Shown here: positions 12,739 through 24,440 of the stretch, piece after piece
Layout of the letters: the number at the start of each line of letters is the position of its first letter
How positions within the stretch are numbered: the stretch's first letter is position 1
Source: Schistocerca nitens
Taxonomy: Eukaryota; Arthropoda; Insecta; Orthoptera; Acrididae
NCBI RefSeq assembly: GCF_023898315.1
Contig: NC_064621.1
Coordinates: forward strand, 533,965,383-534,029,382
DNA length: 64,000 bases
Reading direction: 5' to 3'
Notes under the pieces: generated by a model
Told to the model about the DNA's origin: nothing
The model's database searches: none
Seen by the model: only the letters and a program-made list of their open reading frames with translations
Translations under genes and position numbers: made by a program

Positions 12739-12886
12739 ACATGCCAATATGTCATGTATTTCTGACGAAATCCGTGTTGGCCAAAAGCTCATTTTCAGAC
12801 AGTGTTTTTGTTTTGCCTGTCTGCGACTCAGCACATCTGCTATTTTGAGTAGCAACTATCCTTTTCTTAATATTGTTACATTCTGT
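12538..12886. mobile_element. Foldback element (MITE-like) around an AC microsatellite
   Basis: The left arm (12,538-12,660) and right arm (12,750-12,886) are inverted copies over about 120 bp. Each outer end reads GAATGTAACAATATTA and then AAAAGGA. Each inner part has an AAACA-type run and then GAGCTTT(C/T)GGCC next to the central loop. The loop is mostly AC dinucleotides. It codes for nothing. I remember similar foldback-plus-microsatellite repeats as abundant in Schistocerca. Confidence 0.8.
12672..12740. repeat. (AC)n microsatellite
   Basis: About 70 bp of nearly pure AC dinucleotide in the loop of the foldback element. Confidence 0.95.
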
Positions 12887-15800
12887 TCTTTATATAAGTA
12901 ACAGATATGTACTTTTCATTTGCACAGATTGTGCTCAGTGTGGCAGCCCATTGTCAAAATGACTGGAAACAATCAGTCACAGAATATGATAAAAACATTA
13001 TAAGACAGTGTGCTACAAGTCCATATTGTGATCTGAAGAGCAACAGTATTGCAAAGGAAGCACATTTATATGTAAATTCTGCTTTTCATTCTTTCTGTTT
13101 TGTTAGTGTATTTCTATGTGATGTGTTTGCAACTACTTACATCACAGATTCATTGGTTGTCACTGAAAGATGTAGTTCACACTTACACATTTATAGCATG
13201 GCTTGTAAATTATATAATATGCCAAAAGAATATTCTTGAAAGTGAAATTATTATTTTTCAAATATCAAGTTTCCTAGCAGAGCAAAAAGCAGAATTTATG
13301 TTAAGAAGCATGCCACTGACTGACATATAATGCTGCTGGCCAAACTTACACAATGCTCTTTCTGGGCCTAAAAAGAAAAAAAGTATCAGGTAGTAAAACT
13401 GTTAATTTATATGATACTGTGGTTAGCATACAAGTACTCAACTAATTCTGCATTAAAATATTGGCTTTTAAATTCTACTTATAGAGGGTAATCTAAAACT
13501 GTATTCAAAGATGAACTCTTGTTTTATAACATTGTAACAAGTGGCAGAATACTTTGACATAATAAAATATCATCTGACCTTATGCTGCATATAGTTGTGA
13601 AATGTGGATACCATTTTTCATTTTCATCAGGTATCAAATATAAAATTTCCTAAAAATGTCAGAACTATTCATTGCACATATGTTATTCTACATTGTAGTC
13701 ACAGTACTTCCAATATGAATCAGAAGAAAGTGAGAAGATATTTTGTAATTAATTAGCCTTATATCAGTCATTTAATAATATTTTCATTACATAATGAGAT
13801 GATGTATTCCATTTTTGAGTTGGACTGCGTGATGAAAATAAACATAAATTGTTTTAGAAACAAGAGCTCACTTTCAACAGTATGAAGTATATGACTAATA
13901 GCTAAAGCACTGTAGAATCTGAGGATACAGTGATGTTTTACTTTACCCAGGACATCTGCTATTACCATGCATAATTTCATGCTAGAGGGCCTGAAAGGCA
14001 GTTTAGAGAGCTACAGTAAAAGGACTATTTCATCTGCATGTTATAATAAGCAGTAAAAGCGAACAGCTAGGAAGCAAAGCTACCCATTTTATCTAATATG
14101 TATAAAAGCAGAACCTATAGTGATAAAACTTAAGGTTTATAACCATAACCTGTTTGAGGAATATGTCTCAGCCTTTTCAGACACTTTTCGTTTGAAACAA
14201 AATACTTTTATGAAAAAAAATCTAATTACTCCTAACACTGGAATTTCACATCTGTGTTTAAATTTAATTTCTGGGGAATTCAATTCCTTCACATATTATT
14301 TTGATTTACCACTCATTTGAAGAGATGATTGTCATCTTTTTGTGAAACCTAGAAATGCCAGATGTCATTTAATTCACTATATATTAGAATTCCAAACTTG
14401 TTTAAATTATATCACTATATTTTGATGAGGAGCTGCATATAAGTTTAAATATAACTTGACAGAAGGCCTATGATGCTTCAGTTGGGCTGTTTGTTTAATT
14501 ATAAAACAACTTTAGCAAACTATCTGTTTACATAATGCAGAGTTAAAACTGGAATACATTTGTTGAATAGGTGGAATAGGACTGATTAATTTGCAGTGTC
14601 TCATATGTAGAACGTGACTGTGTTTTTAATCCTTAAGCTCAAAAACATAAACCTTAGTTTTTTTCTGTTTTAATACATCATGAAGAAACTAGTTTAAGTC
14701 CTTTAAATTGGTGCTAAGATACTTTAATGATTAATAGCATAGTCCACATTACAAGCATAAGGAACCTAACTCTTTTCTAATATATATTGTTCTCAATCAT
14801 GAGTCATCATTTAGTTATATTTATAAATGGAGCAAAGTACTTAAAAAAAATATTTTTCCACCATTGGTGTCTAAGTATGATACAGGCTGAGTTCCATAGT
14901 TCAGAGGCGTTTATAGCAATTGTTAAAGAGCTCCAATGAAACTATTTTTTTGGTCTTTGTTGTAGAGTAGATGACAATAAAGTAAAATATTTTTTTTAAC
15001 CTTCACATTATCAGTTTTTATGAGTGACATTTTACCAGTAACATAAAAAAGAATCGAAGCTTTACTGCCATACTAACATTTAGATCATTACCCATTGTCT
15101 GTAAGTGTTACCAAATGCAGTATTTCATTTGGTGCTTAAGTTTGTGCTAGATTATGACCAAGAAATATTTCCAATACAAATAGATATTTACTTGAATGAT
15201 GTGGATGTTATATAATGTAATCTAAAGGATAGTATTGTGTCCTGATTCTGGATGCATCAGGAGAAGACACAAATTAAATGGGCATTTGACAGACAACACA
15301 AATTGTATAAGACATCAATATACACTTTACACATTAAAGTTTGTAAATGAACAAGGACAGTGACAAGGACGTCGCACAACTGCCAGACAGTCATGTTTAC
15401 AATAAAAAGAAAAACAACACATTTGAAAAATGATACCATCATTGGAAAAAGACAGGAAAATGATGACAGACAAAGTATTCTTTTAAATTTTTTGAAGTAC
15501 TTTTGTATTAAAGTCCAATTAGTAAAAGAAAACCATATGGGCATTATTTTGCAAATAGCAAAAATGAAAATTAAAAATGATATCTATGGCATTCATAAGT
15601 AAATCAAGTAATTAAAATATGGAAAATACAGTTAAATGCTTCTGAAGCATGTGAAATCTACACAACGCAAACATAAACGACACTACTGTTTGTCTGTATG
15701 TAAAGAAATACCTAATTGTTTATTAAAAAGAAAGCCAATGCATATAAAAAGCATTATCAGGGACATAGTCATTTCATCACAATGTTATTCCTTTTACAAG

Positions 15801-16223
15801 GTTTTGAAGAAAAACTGAAATTTGTTTTAATGATCTATTCAGAGTTCTGCAGTTGATGTTAGCTTTTATTCTCTGTAGTTCATTTATTAATCACTGGATG
15901 TCTTTGTTGTTCCAGTAATACATTTTACATTCAAGCCCACCTGAATGGATTGCAATTGCCTTAGACAAAATTCACGGAATCCAATAGTAGATTTATAAAT
16001 ATCTAAAGAAAATGTTTTTCCACTGAAACCAATAGGAATTATTAACCACAAGCTTGAATCAGTCCGTCATACAAAAATCGTAAGTATACTTTTTTCTGTT
16101 TTGGTTGTTAAGCCAGTTATAAAAGTTTTGTGATGAAATGACTGTTTAGTGAAAATGAATATTGCTCATATTGTATCAGCGACTTCTGGCAGGTGTAGTG
16201 CGACTGATGCACAATCCACTTAC
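12887..16223. other. Troponin T intron; nothing seen apart from the 18-nt candidate exon
   Basis: AT-rich DNA with short chance frames on both strands. The only element I can support is the candidate microexon at 13,350-13,367. Confidence 0.5.
13350..13367 (-). CDS. up: Candidate troponin T cassette microexon (18 nt)
   Basis: On the minus strand an unbroken pyrimidine run of about 15 nt leads into TTTTTAG, followed by 18 nt (GCCCAGAAAGAGCATTGT) and a perfect GTAAGT donor. In the phase used by the neighbouring exons it would add six residues, PRKSI plus a split codon. The length is a multiple of three and the phase (2/2) matches, so it could be included or skipped freely. Splice signals are as good as those of the certain exons. 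No match of these residues to a known troponin T is available to me, so it remains a prediction. Confidence 0.5.
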
Positions 16224-16247
16224 TCTTTCTTTGCTTCTTGTGGCTGT
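16224..16247 (-). CDS. up: Troponin T cassette microexon (24 nt, QPQEAKK)
   Basis: A 24-nt minus-strand exon, ACAGCCACAAG to AAAGA, with acceptor CTTATCAAAG and a perfect GTAAGT donor. In the phase set by its neighbours it encodes QPQEAKK, with a split codon at each end. Its place between the Glu-rich exon and DPEFIK, and its Pro/Gln/Lys composition, match the short alternative exon that gives KPPQ-type residues in Drosophila troponin T. Length and phase allow skipping. The pyrimidine tract is interrupted, a feature often seen at regulated exons. Confidence 0.75.
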
Positions 16248-16249
16248 CT

Positions 16250-17828
16250 TTGATAAGGGTGACATCATATCGAAGAAGATAAAAAGGAAAACAAAAATAT
16301 TTAAAGTAAATTAACTTGGTTAAATCTTAGTAATATTCTTCACTGAGAAAACATTTGAAAGTTTAATTACAGCATCTCGGAACAAGACCCATGGATTAAA
16401 ATGAACACTATAATATTTAAAGTATGAAATAAATTTGGCAGAAAGTAGTATTAAAATGCCAATATGTATTTCTAAAAATATACATAATACATTTTATGTT
16501 TGTCATACATTTCAAAAACATACCTTTAATTTAATTTGTATAGTTTGTTAGTTCCTCTGTGATTGTCATTTCTGAGATGCTGTCATTTTCTTGTATATAT
16601 AACTTAGTAGAGAATCAATTTTTCAAAACAGTATTAAATGTACACCACATCACCAATAAATTTAATTTGTTATTGTAGTGCTATTTCATTTACTGAATAC
16701 AGTTGTATATCACAAATGCAGCAGGGCACAACTAAAACGTGTCTATTCAGACCTAATTGGAATGCATTTTTTGTGTCACTTAGTTTATGAACATTAGATA
16801 AAAATTAGATTTTCATTGATAATACCTTGTCCATATTCCAAAAAAATGAAATGTGGTGGACTGAATGTATCTCTGACCTACAAAAATAACAACTTAGAAT
16901 CACTATGAACATTACTGTAATTTTTTTTAGTATTAAAATATTTTTCCCTCCATAGGAGAGGTCTTTCCTGAGCTGTTAGCTTAATCACATTTCTGTCTGT
17001 GTGCTGTGGCACTGGAGAATTTTTTATTTCTGACTATCTGTTTTACCTTTCACTGGTACTGAAAAACAGTATACTTGCTTGGTGTTTACAGGCTTTGTCA
17101 CTCTGGCCTTCCCTGAGGGCTTTTGTATGTCAGAAAGTTTATTTTTTCTTCATTCTTATCTCCACAGATTTCTTTTAAAGATTTCACTGTATTGTGAAAT
17201 AGTTTCTGCTTGAAAATGTTAAGCAGATTTAATACTCCACAATGATTTCACAAAAAATAAATGTTGAATAACTACTATCATCGTGACATTGAACAAAGAT
17301 GCAGAACTATTGAAAGTAAGATAAATATGTGGTTTCATTGGCAATTGATGTGATGAAATATAAATGGTAAATAACATAATAGGGTTCTTGTGATTGTTGT
17401 TATGTATAGTCACGTACCATCTGATTTACTATGATGATGATTGTAAGCCGTGAACACATAAGAGCCAATATGGCTATAGACTGTCATAAATGTAGGCTGT
17501 GTACAGATGGAAAACCCATATTGTACTTTTTTATTCAGTGCAAGGTTCATAATAATGTACCTTTTGCAATTCATGTGTGATTCATATTGCTGTATTTCTA
17601 TGAATTATTGTTCTAGAGAGAGAAAAAGCGTTTCTCATACTTGTTGCTACATTGTGCTAATTTATTGTTAACTCAGTCAGAAGTTGTTTCAGTTTCTATT
17701 CTTTGTCACTGCCCATGGTCCGCTATCATGGGGGTATGATAGAAGACAGAAGTAGTTGTTCATTGCATCAGTTGAAATAGATTCAAAAAATATTTTTATG
17801 TTGTAATATATGAATCCATATCCTGCAT
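16250..17828. other. Troponin T intron; no gene seen
   Basis: AT-rich. A 12-nt stretch at 17,047-17,058 (minus) has TTTTTCAG before it and GTAAAA after it and is a multiple of three, but the signals are weaker than those of the two microexons listed. Confidence 0.4.
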
Positions 17829-18955
17829 AAACACTGATAAGCCAAAACATTATGACCACAGTTATATGTTGCCTGGTGCTGTTGAGGGAACATGACATGG
17901 TAAGGGAAGCATATAAGTGGATCAAAGACGGATGGGGAATCATTCTAGCATGACACCGGCCACAAATGGGGAAATCTACTGCCATAAGCGACTTTGTCAG
18001 AGGTGATATTATTCTTACCCAGACCCTGTAAGCAAGTATCTTGAAAATGGCATAGCTGGTTGAGCCTAGACATGCTACTGTAATGAGGCTCTGTGGAAAG
18101 CAGAAGAATGACAGTGAAACTACCACTGGGCGTGGTTGGACGTTCACAACTCTTCATAGAACATGAGATTTGGAGGCTTCCCTGCTCTGTAAAGCAGGAT
18201 ATGAGCCAGTCTGTGGCATCTCTGCTGAAAGGGCACTATACTGGTGCATGTGTAAGTGTTTTGGAGCACACTGGTTCATTGTACGTTGTTGCACATACTC
18301 TACTCAGCAGGCAGCCACTATGTGTTCACGTGTTGGCCCAATGACATTGCATATGATTGCAGTGGCTGCAGGATCATTGAGATTGGACAATGAATCAATG
18401 GAAAAATATCACCTCGTCAGATGAATCATGTTCTTGCTACACCCGGTTGATGGTCATCTCCACAAATGCCATCATCCACATGAACAGCAGTTTTAAATAT
18501 GCACTGTGCCAAGGATGCAGGCTGGTGGGAGCAGCATTATGCTATGGGAGACATTCTGCTGCACTTACATGGGCCCGGTGACAGTAATCGAAGACACACT
18601 GACAGCCGCGACCACCTGCACCCCTTCATGCTTGATGTCTTTACCACTGGCAATGTCTTCTTCCAGAAGGACAGTTGCCCATGTCTCAAAGCCAGAACTA
18701 TGCTACAGTGGTTTAAGGAGCATGGTAGTATACTCTTGTTGATGTCTTGGCCATAAAATTCTCTTGATGTGAATTCAATGAAACCCATTTGGGTCTCTAT
18801 CAGGCACCATCATCGCGGTCAAAGATCAGTAGCATGCTATTTAAGGAAATTACATGAGTTGTGCATGGTCATCTAGTGCGACACACCTTGATGTATAGGG
18901 TTCTGAAGATGGACCAAGTTATTAAGCACATGATCATAATGCTTAGGCTTGTCAG
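17829..18955 (+). mobile_element. Degenerate Tc1-like element
   Basis: The two ends are inverted copies: ACTGATAAGCCAAAACATTATG at the left matches the reverse of the right end (18,929-18,954) with a few changes. Inside, plus-strand frames give the second half of a Tc1 transposase. TSSDESCS near 18,407-18,430 covers the second catalytic region. Later come LHPFMLDVFTTGNVFFQKDS (18,615-18,675) and LQWFKEHG (18,705-18,728). The Asp of the usual QDN motif survives as QKDS, and the region of the final Glu is lost. Frames break repeatedly, so it is inactive. Confidence 0.8.
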
Positions 18956-19473
18956 AATATGTGATATTGATTCCAAATCTACATAGAAGTGCATTACAGG
19001 AGAGCATTAGCAACATAGATATGTGTAATAACAATAACCAATGAAATTATGTTCAATAACTATTGTTTGTGGGGAGATTCTCACAAAAACTGAGTAGGCT
19101 TTCTTCAAGCACATGCAGTTTTATATCATCTTATCTGCCTTGTTTCACAACAAAATTCAAAGCACATCAACGTTAATATTCACTTGTCATCTTGAAGTTC
19201 TCTCTCTGCTGTGGCATGCAGTGTTTATTACATAGCACTCTTCACTTGTTTGTGGCAGTTCAGTTAGAAGCAAAATTGGGGAACAATCATTATTCTATTA
19301 TAACAGATTTGTAGCAATACACAGAGTGTTTGAATAATATAGCAATACAGCATATGCTAGTTTTCTTCATTAATTCCTCTCTCTGTGTCATAGAATTAAC
19401 AAATGTAAAATTTTCCTTAAAATTGTGGTGTGACACAGAGAACATAGATCTATCTCTCTCTCTCTCTCTGTGT

Positions 19474-19517
<44 letters not shown>

Positions 19518-19679
19518 GAAAAGGATAGTGGATGTACACTCTATGAATATTTAGTTTTGAATTACTGTACAACAACCAAAACAAAGCTAATATAATACAT
19601 AAACTCCATCTGTGAATTTCAGTTCTTGTTATACAAAATTATATAACATATTCTAAAGGTTAGCAAGGTAACAGAGTTT
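18956..19679. other. Troponin T intron; microsatellite only
   Basis: No coding or named repeat other than the CT/GT run listed separately. Confidence 0.5.
19449..19512. repeat. (CT)n(GT)n compound microsatellite
   Basis: A CT run followed by a GT run, about 64 bp in all. Confidence 0.95.
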
Positions 19680-19807
19680 TATTATACGTGCAAACAAAGT
19701 TGACACTCGGTGCAGTGGCTGAAGGAAGCGACTGTAAAGGCATTTCCCATGTACAGTCGCTCCCATCAGCCACCGTGCCAGGTGTCAACTTTGTTTGTGT
19801 GAATAAT
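19680..19807. repeat. Near-perfect 128-bp hairpin (small foldback or pre-miRNA-like)
   Basis: The left arm 19,680-19,738 and the right arm 19,750-19,807 pair over about 55 bp. Paired blocks include CAAACAAAGTTGACAC, GTGGCTGA and AGCGACTGTA; the loop is only about 10 nt. The outer ends read ATTAT/ATAAT. It lies in the second troponin T intron, 0.5 kb downstream of the Glu-rich exon. A short MITE is the likelier explanation; a microRNA precursor is possible given arm length and small loop. Confidence 0.8.
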
Positions 19808-19809
19808 AC

Positions 19810-20324
19810 TTGTAGCAGAATGGAGGTTTATGTTCATAATATTGAGTCACTTTTGTTTCACACAACATAAATGGATAAGGTGTGCTGAATATTCTGCTTC
19901 ACTTTTGGTACAATCTCATCATATTATGCACAATACCTGATATGGCGTGCAAAATCATTTTCCACTATGCACATCTATGCATGAACTGCTAGTATCGGAT
20001 GGAACAGTAAAATAACCAACTTCCAGCAAGCTACCATAGGTGTTTTCAGATTGCTCATGGCTGATGTCCATGGGTAATAATTGTGTTATTTCATCAGCAA
20101 ATACTTCACAGTAATTATTGTCCATCTAGGGCTGTAACTGTCATTTGACTAAAATAGAATAAGTGCTGGCTGCTGGTTCAATACTTACTTCCTGTAACCA
20201 TAAAAAGAAATATATTGTAAACCCTTCAGAAGTTAAACTTTTTATTAATAGAAGCTATTAAGTATTGCATTTAAAGTTAATAGTGCCAGAATGAAAATGT
20301 ATACAAATTAAACAATATACTTAC
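19810..20324. other. Troponin T intron next to the Glu-rich exon; possible 3-nt microexon
   Basis: No repeats recognised. At 20,189-20,191 (minus) a strong acceptor (TATGGTTACAG), GAA and a perfect GTAAGT donor adjoin (see findings). Confidence 0.4.
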
Positions 20325-20351
20325 ACCTCAACCTCCTCTTCCTCCTCCTCA
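20325..20351 (-). CDS. up: Troponin T exon: N-terminal acidic run
   Basis: A 27-nt minus-strand exon between an excellent acceptor (TTTCTTTCTTTTCTAG) and a perfect GTAAGT donor. It completes the serine codon begun in the start exon and then encodes EEEEEEVE plus two bases of the next codon. The resulting MSDDEEVYS-EEEEEEVE matches the acidic N-terminus of insect troponin T (SSEEEEVVEE in Drosophila). The acidic tail is thought to modulate Ca2+ sensitivity of the thin filament. Phase 2 at both ends. Confidence 0.92.
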
Positions 20352-20359
20352 CTAGAAAA

Positions 20360-21790
20360 GAAAGAAAGAATAGGTTTAGTTAAAGAGTAAGGTGCTTTCA
20401 ATACAAAATAATAGTTTTACAATGAACAATTTATTCTAATGAAGTATGAAATTTAGTTATAAATATTGTTACACACAGCGAGTAGCTTTGTTTCATCTTT
20501 TGGTCATGAACAGCTAACAGAGTTGTCATACCATTTCCAGTGAGAGTTAACAGAAATATTGTATGTCAGCTCTTCAACACAGTTTTATTCACATTTTTCT
20601 TGTGTCAAATTTATTTGTCATTCCTATTTGCTATTGTATTATCTCAGTATACCGGAGGCACAGCACAATTTGTCTTCCATCCAATATTTTTACTTCAGAG
20701 CTCCTGATATGAACTCCTTACATGTCCCTCTTCTATACATTAATATTTTCACAAAACTGAAGCATCTGCTGCATGGGAACTAGAATGGCTTTCTGTGAGG
20801 TAGCTTGTATAATTAGACAATGACTGTGAGCTGTCCAAATTACAAACCTTTCAAAATATTACAAGCTGATACAAGGAACATCGGAAAGAGAATTCTGTAT
20901 GAAATGGGAAGTATAGATATAGAGAAAATATTGATATTTTTGCCTGTGTGAAAAAAAAATGTAACAAGTGAATGCTCTGTTGTGTTTCTAAAGAAATTAA
21001 AGAAGGAAACAGATGTCACTGTTGATGTGGCAGCTGTAAGCATCAAAAGGTTGTTAGAGTTAATTTTGGTAGAAAAATGGTGGTAACTGTAAGAACAATG
21101 TGCTTGATGCATACATTCATACTGGAGGGACATAGATCATAGTATTCTGAGCCCAACTGAAGAGGGAAATCTGGTAAAGCATAGGTATTATAAATAATAT
21201 AAAAATTGTGACACCCTTATAAAACAACACTTGAATTAGTTGGTTTAGCTATGCCAATTCTTACAATTCACTTCATTTTGCTCTACAATGCAACTTCTGT
21301 CAGACTGCTTGTTCCTTTAGAGTATGTAGAGAAGTGTCTCAGAAGTTGTACAGAGTACTGCCACTGAACTCAATGCAGTTTTCTTTCTCTGAATGGTGTT
21401 TTGAATCTAATATATTAATTTCATCCATTTCCTTCTTCTCTTTCAATTTATGATAACATATGCTTGATGTCTTCAGATATTTTTTATTCTAATTTCCTGA
21501 TTAGCATACAGCTTGCACACAAAAGAATTTTACTAACAATAAAATTGGTATGGCATTGACATATTTTTACTCTTCAGCAGAAAACTTATGACAAGTTAAA
21601 ACTGTCTCCTGGACTGACTCTTCAAACAAGAAATTTAACTTTGCAAACAGTGCACTAACAATATTGTTGTCTAAGCAAGCTTCAAGGACTGACTCAAATG
21701 TTCACCTCATCATCAGTTTCAATTTGTTGCAAACATGAAACAACTTTGAGGCAGTTATTATTACTTAAGTATGTTCATAAAATAGTGTAC
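20360..21790. other. First coding intron of troponin T; no other feature seen
   Basis: AT-rich, small chance frames only. Confidence 0.5.
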
Positions 21791-21794
21791 TTAC

Positions 21795-21841
21795 GAGTAG
21801 ACTTCCTCATCATCTGACATGGTTGCAAGAGGTTAAAAGAG
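21795..21841 (-). CDS. up: Troponin T exon with the start codon
   Basis: The exon runs from 21,841 down to 21,795. It has 21 nt of 5' UTR (CTCTTTTAACCTCTTGCAACC), then ATG at 21,820, then MSDDEEVYS with the last codon split after two bases. The donor is GTAAGT; the acceptor is TTTTGGTTACAG. MSDDEE at the start is diagnostic of insect troponin T (MSDDEEYTS in Drosophila). CAACC before the ATG is a good insect initiation context. At least one upstream non-coding exon must exist because the exon begins at an acceptor, not at a promoter. Confidence 0.93.
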
Positions 21842-23292
21842 CTGTAACCAAAAGGGAAATAATTATCAACAATCAGTTTAATTATGCCATATATGAAATC
21901 TATTAAATAATTTACTTTAGACAATGTCAATTTTGCTGAAATAGGCACATTCATCCATAAAAGATTAAACATCATCCACAGAAGAATTTTAATTGTAAGG
22001 TGACTAAGATTCTATAAAATACCACCACAAAAAACTACATTCTAATAGTGGTAGAAGAAATTTTTTGAGAGATGGTACATTGCTATATGGGTGGTGAAAG
22101 GCCCCTTTATTTATCTGACATACTGGATGTTTATAATTAAAATGCAGCTACTCATGGAGGTCCAGTGTAGGCTGTAATTATTGTATGGCAGTGAAACTTG
22201 GTAGATGTGCTAATATATTATTCCAAAATCGATTTATGTTGGAAAATAATTAGTTCCAATTTTGGCCATCGGGTGTAAGTCTGCCACTTTACACTGTTTG
22301 TATGATGGTATGACATCCATGCTATCATTTGACAAACCATAACGCAAGTTAACAGTAAGACTGTTGTGAAAAGAGACTGTGTGCTGTGCTGTTAATGAAA
22401 CTGTGTTACATGAATGACAACAATTACACTGATGCATTTCTTTATTCATCCTGTAAATCATGATTAACTGCGATAATATTACCCAACCGAAAGGTCTGAG
22501 GAGAGAGGCTTAATGTCATTAAATGGTTTAAAGAAGTTGATAATGAAATTTGAAAATATGTGTCACCTCGGTATGGTGCATGGAAGAGGAAGATATCTGC
22601 TGGAAGTTATTGACAAGGTTGCTGTTTCTGTAACTGATCATGCAGCATGTGTCCCAGATAGTGCCAGTGCTCGTTCAGAGTCATGAGAATTGTCTATCCC
22701 ATGGTTAACAGTACTGAAAGTTTTGCGGTCTATTTTACACTGGTACCTATGCAAGATCTAGGCTGTATAGCAACTGAAACCTCACAATCGACTGCAACAT
22801 TCTGAATTTGCTCTTTGGTTTCTGGCACAGATCAAAGTTGATGAGATGTGCCTGGCAATATTCTATCATGGGATGAGGCACATTCTTCACTGCAGGGGTA
22901 ATGTTAAACTGCATTTTGTGCACAAACAGCCATAGCACTTGCCATATGTGACCATGTCGTGTGTTTTCATAAGCACCTTTGTTCTTGGTCTGTTCTTCTT
23001 TGAAGAGAATATTCTCAAAAGGTGTCTCAGGTGTACCATGACGGCTGCACGTTACCTAGACCTCCTTGCACAGTGCATGATTCCTGCTTTGGAAAAACTG
23101 TGTAGAAACCACTATTTTCATAGAAGATGGGGGAACACCTCATGTCACTTGCCCAGTAAAATATCTGCCTAATGCAACCCTCCAAGAACATGTTATCTCC
23201 GTAAGTTTTCCATGTGTATGGGGTACAAGATCATTTGATCTGAATCTACATGCCTTTTGGCTCTGGGGATATCTAAAAGAATGCATTTGCTA

Positions 23293-24015
23293 TGGATCTA
23301 CACCTACATCTACATCTATACTCTGCAAACCACCCTGAGGTGCATGGCAGAGGGTATGTCCCATTGTACCAGTTATTAGGGTTTCTTCCTGTTCCATTTG
23401 CATATACAGCATGAGAAGAATGATTGTTTGAATGTCTCTGTGCATGCAGTAATTATTTTAATCTTATCTTCATGATCCCTATGCAAGTGATACATTGGGG
23501 GTTGTAGTATATTCCTAGAGTAATCATTTAAAGCTGGTTCATGAAACTTCATTAATAGACTTTTTCAAGAGTCTTCCAGTTCAGTTCCTTCAGTATCTCT
23601 GTGACACTCTCCTACAGATTAAACAAACCCGTGACCAGTTTTGTTTCCATTCTCTGTGTACATTCAATATCCCCTGTTAGACCTATTTGGTATGGACCCC
23701 ACACACTTGTCCAATATTTTAGAATAGGTCACTAATTGCAGTTCCCCAATATTCTGCCAATAAACCAAAGTCTGCTACCTGCTTTATCCATGACTGAGCT
23801 TATGTGATCATTCTTCTTCATATCCCTACAAATTGTTACACCCAGGTATTTGTATGAGTTGTCTGGTTCCAACAGTGACTCATTGATTATAGTCATAGGA
23901 TACTACAATTTTTAATTTTGTGAAGCGGAAAATTTTACATTTCTGAACATTTAAAGCAAGTTGCCAATCTCTACACCACTTTGAAATCTTATCAAGATCT
24001 GACTGAATATTTACG
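23293..24015 (-). mobile_element. LINE 3' part (minus strand), nested in the mariner-like element
   Basis: The left edge ends in repeated ACATCTAC hexamer-like units, the 3' tail of a LINE on the minus strand; the plus copy ending at 25,382 has the same tail (GTAGATGTAGATGTAG). Upstream on the minus strand are WCRDWQLALNVQKCKIFRFT (near 23,925-23,985) and remnants such as KCVGSIPNRSNRGY and VGECHRDTE, the C-terminal part of the RT ORF. Same family as 34,124-34,858. It meets the 24,016-24,440 fragment at a sharp junction. Confidence 0.75.
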
Positions 24016-24440
24016 CAGGTGTGACATGTGCATTTTTCCTAGAACTGGGGACGGTTTTTTGTTTGAGGGATCTATGACAGATTATCATTAGAAGAAGGGC
24101 TAACACAGCTGCAAATTCAGTGTAGAACCTGACAGGGATTCCATTGGGTCCCAGAGCTTTGTTCAATTTTAATGACTTCAGCTGTTTCTCAACAGTAGTG
24201 ACACTAATACATACTTCATTTATCTTTTCAATAGTACAAGGATTGAATTGGGGCAATTCTCCAAAGTTTTCATTTGTAAAGTAACATTTAAAAATGTAGT
24301 TAAGCATTTCAAAGTTCCTGTCTCATTCACTATGGACTGGACAGTAACTTTGGTGCCACTAACAGCCTTCATATATGACCAGAATTTCTTTCGTTTCTGT
24401 GAAAGATCATTTGACAATATTTTACTATGGTAGTCATTGA
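24016..24440 (-). mobile_element. LINE segment before the RT core, inverted
   Basis: Minus-strand frames give DYHSKILSNDLSQKRKKFWS (24,375-24,437), KVTVQSIVNETG, and then LKLNKALGPNGIPVRFYTEF (24,110-24,170). This is the linker and N-terminal start of a jockey-like RT (KA-GPDGIP motif). It sits back to back with the plus-strand fragment that begins at 24,441 with the next part of the RT. Confidence 0.8.

Larger units (their letters stand above)
4151..21841 (-). other. up: Troponin T gene, 5' coding part (gene span within the window)
   Basis: Exons in transcription order: 21,841-21,795 (end of 5' UTR and first 26 coding nt), 20,351-20,325 (27 nt), 16,247-16,224 (24 nt, cassette), 13,367-13,350 (18 nt, candidate cassette), 4,407-4,368 (40 nt), 4,276-4,151 (126 nt). 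The first five break codons after base 2, so every short exon is a whole number of codons and can be skipped without a frameshift. The protein starts MSDDEEVYS, then a Glu run, QPQEAKK, GETAPAGDPEFIK and RQEQKKSD. Alternative splicing of short N-terminal exons is well known for insect troponin T. The long introns (about 3.6 and 12 kb) are filled with transposon debris, as expected in a giant orthopteran genome. Confidence 0.92.

Noticed and set aside
13118-13139. 22-nt exon before a GTAAGT on the minus strand
   Set aside because: Not a multiple of three and it would bring a stop codon into frame.
17047-17058. 12-nt cassette exon
   Set aside because: Phase fits but the donor is GTAAAA and the pyrimidine tract is short; too likely by chance in a 16 kb intron.
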